From Affinundibacterium fentianense (lineage in GTDB: Bacteria > Pseudomonadota > Gammaproteobacteria > Burkholderiales > Burkholderiaceae_D): a DNA stretch of 64,000 bases. The translations under genes were made by a program, and so were the position numbers. Below, piece after piece: positions 26,584 to 35,481 of this stretch (position 1 is the stretch's first letter; the number at the start of each line of letters is the position of its first letter). Location of the stretch: contig NZ_JAGSPJ010000002.1 in the NCBI RefSeq assembly GCF_018139545.1, forward strand, positions 657,587 to 721,586, given 5' to 3'. Under the pieces are notes generated by a model. The model was not told where the DNA came from. It was given only the letters and a program-made list of their open reading frames with translations, and did no database searches.

Positions 26584-28446
26584 ATGTTAAATGCTTCTTC
26601 TCCCCTGAATCGCCAACGACGCGCACTACTCCGCTACGCAAGTGCAACAAGTTTGTTTGGCATCCCTATTTCTACTCGCGCCGACTCAGAAGCAAATTCT
26701 CCGATTAGCACACAAGAGGCGTGGCAACGTGCTGAAAAAATTATTGCGCAATTTAGTAAACCTTTACGTTTTCCAAAGCGCGATTTTGATATTACCCAAT
26801 TCGGTGCGAAAAGCTGCGCCACGCACAGTGTTGCCGCGCATATTTCATCTGACACAGAAGGGGCGATCAACGGGATTGTCGCAGCACCCGAGCTAGGCGC
26901 GTTTGATTGTTATGCAGCCATACGGAATGCAATCGACGCCTGCCATCAGGCCGGAGGTGGCCGAGTCATCATTCCGAGCGGTGATTGGTATTGCGCTGGT
27001 CCAATACGTTTACGCTCCAATGTGCATCTTCATCTACAAACCAAAGCCCATGTATTTTTTAGCGCCAATCCAGCTGACTATGCAAAGTATGGCGATATTG
27101 ATTGCGGTAAAAACGGCAAGCTAGTGATATCGCGTTGGCAGGGCAATGACTGTCTGAATTACTCATCGATGATCTATGCCTATGCAGAAACGAATATTGC
27201 ATTGACTGGAGAAGATCGGACAAGCATTTTAGATGGCCAAGGTGGCACGCCATTTGAAGATGGATCTGGCCTGAATTGGTGGTCATGGAAAGGGAAAAAA
27301 AGTCTTAGCAAACCCAATCCCTACTCAGAAGTTCAAGTCAATCCGAACAATCCAACCACACTCGATCAATGGGCACCGTCACTCTCACCGGAAGAAAAAT
27401 TATTCATCCAAGGCCCCGGCGATAAATGGCGAACCGATGCGCGTTTCCTCCCCGCTTTGTCTGAATTAGGGATACCAACGTCCAGTCGTATTTTTGGAAT
27501 CGGGCACTATCTACGTCCGTGTATGATTGAGTTCATTGCTTGTACCAATGTCGAGCTACGTGGCTATAAGATACAAGCATCACCATTTTGGCTACACCAT
27601 CCCGTGAAGTGTACGCATTTACATATTCAGCAGGTAAATATGGATAGCATGGGACCGAACAGCGATGGTTTTGATCCAGAATCCTGCGATACCGTGTTGA
27701 TCGATCGTTGCAGCTTTAATACCGGCGATGACTGCATTGCGATCAAGTCCGGCAAGAACCGCGACACGCAAATGGGGCCATCACGCCATATCGTGATTCA
27801 ACGTTGCACCATGAATAGCGGACACGGTGCCGTCACACTCGGCAGTGAGATGGCAGCAGGGATAGAGCACGTCTATGCACAAGACTTGGATTTCAATAAC
27901 ATCCATTGGCAAAGTGATCCGCTGAATACGGCAATACGTATGAAAACGAACATGAATCGCGGGGGCTATTTGCGTCATTTCTATGTCCGAAATATCCGCA
28001 TTCCGAATGGTGTCAAAACCACACCCGCCTTCTACAAACCCTTACCAGGCTCGCAAATTCCTTTGCAGTCTGTCCCGTCGACTGCGGGAGCAATCATCAC
28101 CATCGATTGCGACTATGCACCTGCCGACGATAGCGTACGTACCCGACCGCCCATGATTTCAGACATTCATATTGAACATGTACAAGTGGGAAATGTCGAT
28201 ACTGAGCAAGGCGCATTTTCCTGCTATCAAGCGTTTGTGTTGTTGGGCCCGGTCGCTTCTAGCTTCAATGGTAAGCCAGGAAGCACCATACTACCGATTC
28301 AACGCGTAAGTATTCGTCACTGTGATTTTGGCAAAGTCCGTAACAACAATGCGATCTGGTATTCACACAACGTGCAAGACCTGCAGCTAGAGAATGTACG
28401 CATCAATGGTAAATCCTACACACAAAAAATTTCCTCACAAGAGTGA
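26584..28446 (+). CDS. Glycoside hydrolase family 28 polygalacturonase
   Basis: This 620-residue exported enzyme cleaves (oligo)galacturonate. I use the ATG at 26584 because the open frame upstream runs through the end of the DUF4861 gene. The N-terminus has a basic RQRRALLRYA motif and a hydrophobic stretch, consistent with a signal peptide and possibly Tat. The right-handed beta helix carries the GH28 active site: NSDGFDP near residue 358, TGDDCIAIKSG near 381, GHGAVTLGSE near 413, and RMKTN near 452, the R-x-K substrate-binding pair. Its length suggests an added N-terminal domain, as in exo-acting members. No strong ribosome site is visible. Confidence 0.93.
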   Translation: MLNASSPLNRQRRALLRYASATSLFGIPISTRADSEANSPISTQEAWQRAEKIIAQFSKPLRFPKRDFDITQFGAKSCATHSVAAHISSDTEGAINGIVAAPELGAFDCYAAIRNAIDACHQAGGGRVIIPSGDWYCAGPIRLRSNVHLHLQTKAHVFFSANPADYAKYGDIDCGKNGKLVISRWQGNDCLNYSSMIYAYAETNIALTGEDRTSILDGQGGTPFEDGSGLNWWSWKGKKSLSKPNPYSEVQVNPNNPTTLDQWAPSLSPEEKLFIQGPGDKWRTDARFLPALSELGIPTSSRIFGIGHYLRPCMIEFIACTNVELRGYKIQASPFWLHHPVKCTHLHIQQVNMDSMGPNSDGFDPESCDTVLIDRCSFNTGDDCIAIKSGKNRDTQMGPSRHIVIQRCTMNSGHGAVTLGSEMAAGIEHVYAQDLDFNNIHWQSDPLNTAIRMKTNMNRGGYLRHFYVRNIRIPNGVKTTPAFYKPLPGSQIPLQSVPSTAGAIITIDCDYAPADDSVRTRPPMISDIHIEHVQVGNVDTEQGAFSCYQAFVLLGPVASSFNGKPGSTILPIQRVSIRHCDFGKVRNNNAIWYSHNVQDLQLENVRINGKSYTQKISSQE

Positions 28447-28469
28447 CTTATGACGTAAACAGGATGGCA

Positions 28470-29222
28470 TTACCAGAAAGAATCGAGTAGGAGTTTAACT
28501 CCTGACAGACCCAATAATCCAGTTGCCAAATGAAAGAAATATTTTTCTGGAATAAGCCGCAAAACGCGTAAACCCAACCAGACCCCGATAGGAGCAAATA
28601 GGGCAAGCGACGCCGCGATTTGTATGCTTTCTTGAGTGAAGAATCCTAGCGCAAAATAGGGAATCACTTTACCTGCATTGATGACGGTAAAGAATACTGC
28701 GGTGGTCGCGACAAACTGCTCTTTCGCTAGTGGGCGAGCCATTAAATACACCAAGATTGGTGGCCCCCCCGCATGCGCGACCGTGCTGGTTACCCCTGAA
28801 ATCGTCGCGCAAATCGTGGCGAATGCCGTCCTAGCTTGTTGCTGCCAATGTAGGCGCTGACGGATTTGAAACAATCGATCGAAAGTGAACAACACTGCAA
28901 TTGCACCGATTAAAGCTTTGACGTACCGATCAGGAAAAAAACCTATTGCGAGTGCACCGAGCGCCAAACCGAACAAGCCTCCTGGTAAGATCAATTTCAG
29001 CTCAGTCCATGACCATTTCTTCCAGTAGGCTTTAACGCCAAAAACATCCATCACGCATAAAATGGGAAGCATCACCGCGACCACTAATCGAGGCGACAAA
29101 AACATCGCCATCAATGGCACGCCAACACCACCGAGTGCGCCACCAAACGCAGCTTTCGAAATACCCGTCAACATGATCGCAAAGGCGCAGACCATCCATG
29201 CGGTACTATTCATTTCGTTCAT
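28470..29222 (-). CDS. TauE/SafE family permease
   Basis: This 250-residue integral membrane protein has about eight helices. Two repeated halves are visible, with GISKAAFGGALGGVGVPLMA in the first and GVTSTVAHAGGPPILVYLM in the second, the usual signatures of this family. Members export sulfite or organosulfur anions, but many are uncharacterised. The start at 29222 lies 11 bases past the pectate lyase stop, so the two are probably co-transcribed. A longer start would overlap that gene. Its place in a pectin locus suggests movement of a small organic acid, which is only a guess. It converges with GH28. Confidence 0.88.
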   Translation of the reverse strand: MNEMNSTAWMVCAFAIMLTGISKAAFGGALGGVGVPLMAMFLSPRLVVAVMLPILCVMDVFGVKAYWKKWSWTELKLILPGGLFGLALGALAIGFFPDRYVKALIGAIAVLFTFDRLFQIRQRLHWQQQARTAFATICATISGVTSTVAHAGGPPILVYLMARPLAKEQFVATTAVFFTVINAGKVIPYFALGFFTQESIQIAASLALFAPIGVWLGLRVLRLIPEKYFFHLATGLLGLSGVKLLLDSFW

Positions 29223-29233
29223 CAATACACCAA

Positions 29234-30652
29234 TTAACGATGTATTGCGCGAGGCAACATCGTGGCTAAATCCCATTCGCTTTCTTGAAATAAAGCATGC
29301 GTGGGTTTGGTTGCAGGGTAACTGCTAACTTCTCGCTCATCATTAATAATCGTTCCGCGCCCCTCTGCGATGAAATACAAAACACGGACATCGTCTTGAT
29401 CGCGATTCCATGGTCTAGCACCCGCCATCTGCGACAGTTCGGTCTCCAGCAAACCCGATGAAACTAAGGGCAGACCGGAAGGCCAGTTTATCGGTTTTTG
29501 TTGCCAAAACACCTGGGCTGGCGTTTCGCCATAACGACCAAACAGCGGCAAAGCTTGCCCAAACTGATCGACCGCTCGGTTATCATCAACGTAGAGAGCA
29601 AGATCGCCGACACCACCCAGTAAAATTAAGGGCAAGGCTTTTTTGGTCGACATTCCACCCCGCAACACATTACCGACCACATTCATTTGTCCAGTCTGAT
29701 ACGGATGATCCTCCCACTCAAGCGCCATTAAATTGTAGTGAATCGCTTTTGCACGTGGGTTATAAATCAGATTATTTGCAATTGTTGCTCGCGCACCGCC
29801 CTTGAGCAAGGGATTGCGCTCGACATTATGTGCCCATATGTTTCGATAGAAGATAAGCTCAGTCACATTATCGTGAACCAAGCTACCCTTCGAGTGCTCC
29901 CCTTTCGCATGACTCGCTTCGGCTAATCCTTCCACTGCGAAATTATTCGAAAAAAGCACGTGATGACTCGTATTGGCGCGCCAATCATCTGGTGTAAAAC
30001 CTTTGAATCGAGGTCCTGAAACCGACATATTTTCATCAATCGCCCAACTCATACTGCAATGATCAATGATGACATGATGAGCAGCCGAAACATTGATGGA
30101 ATCGACCTCCCAACCGCTCGCTTTCGTTTGCCCATCGACCCCAGTACGAATACGTAAATGTTGAACAATCACTTGCGACGCACGAATATTGATACCACCC
30201 CGAATGATTGTAATTCCAGGCGCTGGCGCGGTTTGTCCAGCGATCGTGACGTACGGCTCATTAATGGATAGTACGCTGCGCTCAAGGTCGATCACGCCTC
30301 CCACCTCGAAGACAATAGTTCGAGGGCCTTTTGTCTCTAATGCAGCGCGTAGGGAACCCTCACCTGCCTTTTGCAAATTGGTCACCCGTACAATTTGTCC
30401 ACCGCGTCCGCCCACCACATCATCGACCCAAGCGACATGCGCAGGGTACGTGTAACGACGCTGATCTTTGTCATACTCAGACGAGGCGTTTTGCGCCCAA
30501 CCCAAAGTCGCCAGGGTCGAGAGGAGAAACCAACTACTGAGACGCAATCGATTGACATTATGTATTGACGCGAAACAGGCGTGGACCTTTGCTTTGCATA
30601 GTGTGAGGAACAGACCTGCAGAGTTAAACTTGATTTTCTTGGTTTGCTTCAT
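29234..30652 (-). CDS. Pectate lyase, polysaccharide lyase family 1 type
   Basis: This 472-residue exported lyase cleaves de-esterified pectin by beta-elimination. The N-terminus is long (about 50 residues) and ends in a hydrophobic signal reading LSSWFLLSTLATLGWAQ. The parallel beta-helix carries VVGGRGGQIVRVTNLQKAGE, GSLRAALETKGPRTIVFEVG and VTIAGQTAPAPGI. It continues with HHVIIDHCSMSWAIDEN, the metal and substrate region, and RNIWAHNVERNPLLKGG. The products are unsaturated oligogalacturonates, the substrate type of the GH105 enzyme. It lies downstream of the TonB receptor and beyond a strong terminator, and upstream of the TauE gene. No operator match is seen at its own start. Confidence 0.93.
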   Translation of the reverse strand: MKQTKKIKFNSAGLFLTLCKAKVHACFASIHNVNRLRLSSWFLLSTLATLGWAQNASSEYDKDQRRYTYPAHVAWVDDVVGGRGGQIVRVTNLQKAGEGSLRAALETKGPRTIVFEVGGVIDLERSVLSINEPYVTIAGQTAPAPGITIIRGGINIRASQVIVQHLRIRTGVDGQTKASGWEVDSINVSAAHHVIIDHCSMSWAIDENMSVSGPRFKGFTPDDWRANTSHHVLFSNNFAVEGLAEASHAKGEHSKGSLVHDNVTELIFYRNIWAHNVERNPLLKGGARATIANNLIYNPRAKAIHYNLMALEWEDHPYQTGQMNVVGNVLRGGMSTKKALPLILLGGVGDLALYVDDNRAVDQFGQALPLFGRYGETPAQVFWQQKPINWPSGLPLVSSGLLETELSQMAGARPWNRDQDDVRVLYFIAEGRGTIINDEREVSSYPATKPTHALFQESEWDLATMLPRAIHR

Positions 30653-30705
30653 GGCTTGGGCGTTGGCTAGGTTTTTTTCGCGATGGATTGCGTACTTGGT
30701 GTGCT

Positions 30706-30751
30706 GAAAAAAATAAAAGAGCGTCGTTTAACGCCTTAAGTTAAACGACGC
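30706..30751 (-). terminator. Rho-independent terminator of the pectin TonB receptor gene
   Basis: A perfect 12-bp stem GCGTCGTTTAAC (30721-30732) / GTTAAACGACGC (30740-30751) with a 7-base loop is followed on the minus strand by a T-rich run (30706-30720). It lies 76 bases past the receptor stop and just before the pectate lyase gene. Outer arms AAAAGAGCG/CGCTCTTTT extend the pairing. Confidence 0.9.
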
Positions 30752-30826
30752 CCGATACGCTCTTTTCTATTTCCAGAAGATGCGTCGATGGCGATGGCAA
30801 CAAAAAATTTGTCGCTACCAGACTAC

Positions 30827-33769
30827 TTAAAATTTATAGCGTACCCCTGCCAAAAATTCACGACCTGTCACGTTATTCACGACCACACTATTGCGAGCAC
30901 GGCTAATGAATTGATCATTTTCTTGGTTGGTCAAATTCGACCCTTCAAAACTGAACTCCCAGCGATCATTCAACTTATAGGTAATCGACAAGTCGACATT
31001 GACCGTGCCGTTTTTACCCTCAACGTCATTATTATTTTGCCCTGGAACACGGGTCAAAAATGCAGAGCGTTTAGAGGCTGAAACACGTGCGCTGAACGCA
31101 CCATCGTCGTAATATAAAGTGGCATTCCAAGCGCGTGGCGAGAGATTCAGTAGATCATCTGTGATCGTCAACGCACTGGTCGGTGATACGACGTATTCAA
31201 TTTTAGAATTGACATAAGTGTAGTTCAACAAAGTTCCAAAGTTCTTGCCCCATGCAGGCAAGAAACTAAATGGCTGTTGATAGTTCAGCTCAAAGCCACG
31301 CAGTTTGCCACCCTTAGTATTAATTGGCGCAGTAACTTGGAAAACTTCTTCACCCGTAAAATTTGCAGGCAACAAAGACATGGGCAGTCCGGTATCTTTG
31401 AATGCCACATTCGTGCGTATGCTTTGGATATAGGTATTAATATTCTTTTGGAACAGCCCAAGTCCCAAGAACGCATTTTTCGCAAAATACCATTCAAAAT
31501 TCGAATCGAAGGTATCAGCACGGAATGGTTCAAGTAGTGGATTGCCGCTGGTGACTGACAAAGTTCCAGTGGTAGAAATCGTACCGCCCGGATTTAAGTT
31601 ACCTAATTGTGGGCGCGCCATGACTTTCGCAACGGCAAATCGCGCAATCACATCCTTGCTCAAATTCATCGCTAAGTTTGCCGAAGGTAGGAAATCATTG
31701 TAGCTGTTGCGTACTGTGACTTCGGTTCCACCCGCGGTGGCTTGATAGCCAGTCGCATTTTGCACTGTTTGTACATAACGCGCACCGACATTGCCACGGA
31801 TTGGGAATGCCCCAATCTTATTACTGAAATCCGCCATAAAGAAGAAACTTTTATCCTCTTCCGTCACAGATCGATTGTTTCCGCGTGCATTGCCATTGGT
31901 AATGGAGGACAAGGTAAAATCACCAGGTCCACCCGCAGGTCCGCTCTTCAAGCAATTACAGTAAATATCATAAGCCTTCGCGATGGCATTCAGGTCCGGA
32001 ATTAGCCATGACGTCGGAGTACCAGCAGGTAAATTTTGGCCGCGCCCAAACCCTGTCAATTGGGTTGTTAAACTCGCGATGCTCGTGCCGGCATTCGGTG
32101 CAAAGATCGTATCGTTTTGATTTACTCGACGTGATTCGTATGAGTCAAACGTATACTTCTTCAAATCCGCACCTGCACGCAGAGTCAACTTATCGTCAAT
32201 GACATCCCACGCAAAGTCGAGATGCGCCACATCGTTACGATTATTCGCACCTTGTGGACGAATCCGAATTTCACTCGTGGTGGTATTCGGAACCGTCGCA
32301 GCTTGCGTGCCTGTTGTGACCTGCGGTACCGAAACCAGTGTCATGGGGCCTGCGGTAGAGGCAGGATCGAATGGATAGGTGATCACGGGCATTCTGTCAT
32401 TGCCACGGAAATCCAGTGCGTACCCATTGACATTTAATGCGTCTAAGGTTGTGGTTGTTTGTACTGGATTCGCAAACTTGGATGTTGCTCGACCTATGCG
32501 CGCATTCATTCGCAAGCTTTGACTAAATTGGTGCTCCAAACTCAAAGTCGGTTGTGTAAAAGTGGTCGATAATTCGTCAAAACGCGACTCTGCACGGATG
32601 TCGACACCATTGTACTGACCATACAGCAATGCACCGTTCGGCGCATATTCGGTTTTGACCACACTGGTTTGCGGCTTACCACCTTGGCTGGCGGAACGGC
32701 TAAAGGAAATCGCTTCAAGAAAGTCTTCTTGGCGCGTCGCATCCAATTTGGAATACAGCAAGTCGAGCGTAAAGATCGTGCCGCGCTGTGGTTTGTATTG
32801 CAAAGATGTCGTTAAGCCTAAACGATCTTGATCATGGGTTAAACGACCATAACGCGGTAAGCGCGGAACGAAATTATTGGCAGAACTAGCGAGGTTATAT
32901 GCTTCGATAGTCTCTGGTGTTCCGGCCAATCTTGCGACGCCTTGCGCAGCTGGACCGCAGGTCGTTGCAGTCGAAGTGCTTGGATTTGCTGGGGTCACGC
33001 CTACCGGTGCACACCAACCGCCTGAGGATGGCCCATTGTCCCAACGCACCGTACTAAAGCCCTCTTCATATACACGTCGTTTCGAATAGGCGCCGGACAG
33101 CAAGACACCAAATTTATTGTCGGCAAAGGTATTGGAAATCAAAAATCCTACGCGCGGATCGGTTTTTTGCGACAAATCGTTATAACGCCCTTTCGCCATG
33201 ACGGTCGCGTTAAATCCACGCAAGTCAAATGGACGCATCGTCTGTAAATCGACGGTTGCGCCAAGCGAACCTTCATCGACATCCGCGGATGCACTCTTGC
33301 GGACTGTCAACGAATTGAATAATTCTGAAGGGAAAACATTAAAATCAAAACCACGTGAGCGATTTGCCCCCCCTGAACTATCGGTGCCTCCTGTCGTTGC
33401 TAGGCCCTCAATTCCATTGATGCGCACTCGAGTGAAATCTTGTCCTAATCCACGAACTGTGATGCTGCGACCTTCACCTGCGTCACGATCAATGACGACG
33501 CCAGGCACACGTTGCAGTGATTCGGCCAAATTGGTATCGGGGAATTTCCCCATGTCCTCGGATTTGATCACATCCACGATGCCATTGTCATCGCGCTTCT
33601 TATTCAAGGCACTTTCGAGCGAAGCACGTAAACCTGTAATGACAACCAGAGTCGGTTCTTCTGTCTTGGTTTTCGTGTCTTGTGCATAGGCGTTAGTAAT
33701 CGCCATGGCAATAATAGAGGTGCTTAGGGCAAAGCGGGTTAGTTCGCGTTTGAATTGATGCTGGCGCAT
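30827..33769 (-). CDS. TonB-dependent receptor, probable pectin-oligosaccharide importer
   Basis: This 980-residue outer membrane receptor follows a ribosome site AAGGAAG. The signal peptide ends near ITNAYAQ (about residue 29). A TonB-box-like stretch (PTLVVITG) is followed by the plug domain with NLAESLQRVPGVVIDRD and GRSITVRGLGQDFTRVRING. That second segment typifies the large oligosaccharide-type receptors of Caulobacter and Xanthomonas. The beta barrel ends GREFLAGVRYKF. Its position next to PL1, GH28 and GH105, and the operator-like palindromes upstream, suggest uptake of oligogalacturonates. A strong terminator follows the gene. Confidence 0.92.
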   Translation of the reverse strand: MRQHQFKRELTRFALSTSIIAMAITNAYAQDTKTKTEEPTLVVITGLRASLESALNKKRDDNGIVDVIKSEDMGKFPDTNLAESLQRVPGVVIDRDAGEGRSITVRGLGQDFTRVRINGIEGLATTGGTDSSGGANRSRGFDFNVFPSELFNSLTVRKSASADVDEGSLGATVDLQTMRPFDLRGFNATVMAKGRYNDLSQKTDPRVGFLISNTFADNKFGVLLSGAYSKRRVYEEGFSTVRWDNGPSSGGWCAPVGVTPANPSTSTATTCGPAAQGVARLAGTPETIEAYNLASSANNFVPRLPRYGRLTHDQDRLGLTTSLQYKPQRGTIFTLDLLYSKLDATRQEDFLEAISFSRSASQGGKPQTSVVKTEYAPNGALLYGQYNGVDIRAESRFDELSTTFTQPTLSLEHQFSQSLRMNARIGRATSKFANPVQTTTTLDALNVNGYALDFRGNDRMPVITYPFDPASTAGPMTLVSVPQVTTGTQAATVPNTTTSEIRIRPQGANNRNDVAHLDFAWDVIDDKLTLRAGADLKKYTFDSYESRRVNQNDTIFAPNAGTSIASLTTQLTGFGRGQNLPAGTPTSWLIPDLNAIAKAYDIYCNCLKSGPAGGPGDFTLSSITNGNARGNNRSVTEEDKSFFFMADFSNKIGAFPIRGNVGARYVQTVQNATGYQATAGGTEVTVRNSYNDFLPSANLAMNLSKDVIARFAVAKVMARPQLGNLNPGGTISTTGTLSVTSGNPLLEPFRADTFDSNFEWYFAKNAFLGLGLFQKNINTYIQSIRTNVAFKDTGLPMSLLPANFTGEEVFQVTAPINTKGGKLRGFELNYQQPFSFLPAWGKNFGTLLNYTYVNSKIEYVVSPTSALTITDDLLNLSPRAWNATLYYDDGAFSARVSASKRSAFLTRVPGQNNNDVEGKNGTVNVDLSITYKLNDRWEFSFEGSNLTNQENDQFISRARNSVVVNNVTGREFLAGVRYKF

Positions 33770-34176
33770 GATCGTCTTCCTTTTTGTCTCGAATATTTAT
33801 GGTGAAGTGAGGACAGAACCGTTTCAGTGCCAACTCTTTGGTGCAAACTTCGGTGATCAATCGAAGTTGCAAGGATCCAAAGAGGCGATTAAACGATCTC
33901 ACCTAACTTTGCGCCAATTCTAAATTTATTTATTGTGCGAACGCGAGAACTATTCCGATTCAACATTTACCAATTAGGCAATCATTTACAATAAAATTTT
34001 ACAATTCGAGCAAGTTGGCATATTTAAAATTCGCCAAAAAGTTCACAAATAGCACGCAAAAGTAATCAATGTCACTCAAGTAAACAAATAATTTCCTCAA
34101 GGAAAATTAATGAATGCGTTTTCATGACAATTTTTTCGCGCAATTATTTATCATTTTTTTCGCCTTAAAACAACAA

Positions 34177-34255
34177 TTGGTCTTACCAAATATGTTTTTT
34201 GGTTCGCCAAAATAGAATATTTGGTCGATCCAAAGTGCTAAATCCTGCCTGACCA
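34177..34255 (-). promoter_or_regulatory. Array of four phased operator-like palindromes upstream of the pectin TonB receptor
   Basis: The sites are TTGGTCTTACCAA (34177-34189), TTTTGGTTCGCCAAAA (34197-34212), TTTGGTCGATCCAAA (34220-34234) and TGCCTGACCA (34246-34255). Their centres are about 21 to 24 bases apart, near two helical turns. The first matches the GntR-type operator exactly; the others are looser. On the minus strand TTTAGC-N17-TATTCT brackets the third site. The array lies 408-486 bases before the receptor start, which implies a long leader or action at a distance. I see no gene in 33770-34289. Confidence 0.6.
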
Positions 34256-34289
34256 ATAGCGCTTTATTCAGACAAGCCAAAGCACTTTC

Positions 34290-35057
34290 TCAATCTTCGA
34301 CCGTGCGCAGCGTCCAGAAATCCCATGCAAGTTTTTTATCCAAAACATAGGCGTATGGCAGACTAAAATATCCTTGCTGCCCCCATCTAGAGCCCCATGA
34401 ATTCATGACGAGGAAGCGTTCACTGCGATTGCTATAGCCGACAATCAACACAGCATGTCCACCTAGTTTCTTTTCACCTTGGCGTGGAAGCGATAACACA
34501 CCTCGCCGCGCAAGTTGCGCCGAGTCAAATGCTTCAAATACGGTGATCCCCAAGACGAAGGGATAACCATCTGCGAGACAGGCTTGCAAGCACTTGAGAT
34601 CTTGCGGCAGACGCTGGTATGCAATGCTTTGATGTCGCTGTGCGGTTTCGTAAGCGTATTCTGGCGGCTGCTCAGCGAAGCGATGCGCTCGATAAGGCCA
34701 ATGCGCTTCTGGACACAACCCATGCTTTGCAATACTTTTTATCGCATCGCGAAGATGGGCTCCTTTGTTTTCCAACTGCTTACCCGCGAGAGCACGAGCG
34801 TTATAGTGCAGAAATAGGCGTGAAGGACAAAACCGTGGCGTGGCTTTTCCACTCTCGCGTGCCTGCTTAAGCAAGTTAAATCGATATGCATTGCAAACTG
34901 CATTTGCAGCACAGCTACCGATACGTGAGCCTTGATCAAATACGTCTGGACAATGTGGACGCAGATTCTTACTGTGCGGCAGAACAAGAGCTGGGCTAAC
35001 GAAAGGATGATCACGCGGATCAGGATCGTCGGCCTCCAATAGAAATAATACAGACAT
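34290..35057 (-). CDS. Papain-family (C1) cysteine peptidase without a signal peptide
   Basis: This 255-residue protein has the papain catalytic set: the oxyanion glutamine and nucleophile cysteine in DQGSRIGSCAANAV (about residues 41-54), the histidine in GGHAVLIVGYSN, and the asparagine in VMNSWGSRWGQQGYF. There is no signal peptide and no inhibitory propeptide. The N-terminus reads straight into the catalytic domain (ALVLPHSKNLRPHCPDVFDQ). That layout is typical of bacterial cytosolic C1 peptidases whose substrates are unknown. It lies between the pectin and iron loci with no clear partner. A ribosome site GAGGGTG precedes the start. Confidence 0.9.
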   Translation of the reverse strand: MSVLFLLEADDPDPRDHPFVSPALVLPHSKNLRPHCPDVFDQGSRIGSCAANAVCNAYRFNLLKQARESGKATPRFCPSRLFLHYNARALAGKQLENKGAHLRDAIKSIAKHGLCPEAHWPYRAHRFAEQPPEYAYETAQRHQSIAYQRLPQDLKCLQACLADGYPFVLGITVFEAFDSAQLARRGVLSLPRQGEKKLGGHAVLIVGYSNRSERFLVMNSWGSRWGQQGYFSLPYAYVLDKKLAWDFWTLRTVED

Positions 35058-35371
35058 TACCCACCCTCACTTTGGAGTTATTTCGACGCTGAGATTACAA
35101 GCCATTGAGCACCAAGAATAGTGCGATTCAATCCTTAAGACCCCCTCTACCAACTATAGCAAATCCTTGAGGGCGATTGGATTCTCAAAAAGTGCCCATT
35201 CAAAACACCATCGAATTAGACGTAAAAACAATACTGCCTTTCCCGATACAAACGCGCATCAAGCTCCCATCCTGTCAATTACGCCCTTGTTTCACATCGC
35301 TTAAAAAGCACATGCCTAAGTAATACATGCTAGCAACTCGCATTTTCATCACAGGCTCAAAATATAAATGC

Positions 35372-35418
35372 GAATGAGAATAATTATCGTTTACATTTAT
35401 CAAATACGTGCCTATAAT
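35372..35418 (+). promoter_or_regulatory. Fur box and promoter of the siderophore receptor gene
   Basis: GAATGAGAATAATTATC (35372-35388) matches the Fur pattern, with a perfect left half TGAGAAT and right half ATTATCG. It directly precedes a very good promoter, TTTACA (35390-35395) with TATAAT (35413-35418) 17 bases on. Fur-Fe(II) bound here would block transcription, so the receptor is predicted to be iron-repressed. The rest of 35058-35481 holds no gene that I can see. Confidence 0.85.
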
Positions 35419-35481
35419 CTCCCCCCATACACCAACACCCACAATTAAACCGATTTAATTTTCTTATCGACAGGATTTTGT

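Noticed and set aside
33198..33689. 163-residue open frame on the plus strand
   Set aside because: It is antisense to the plug domain of the TonB receptor and has no ribosome site or recognisable domain.
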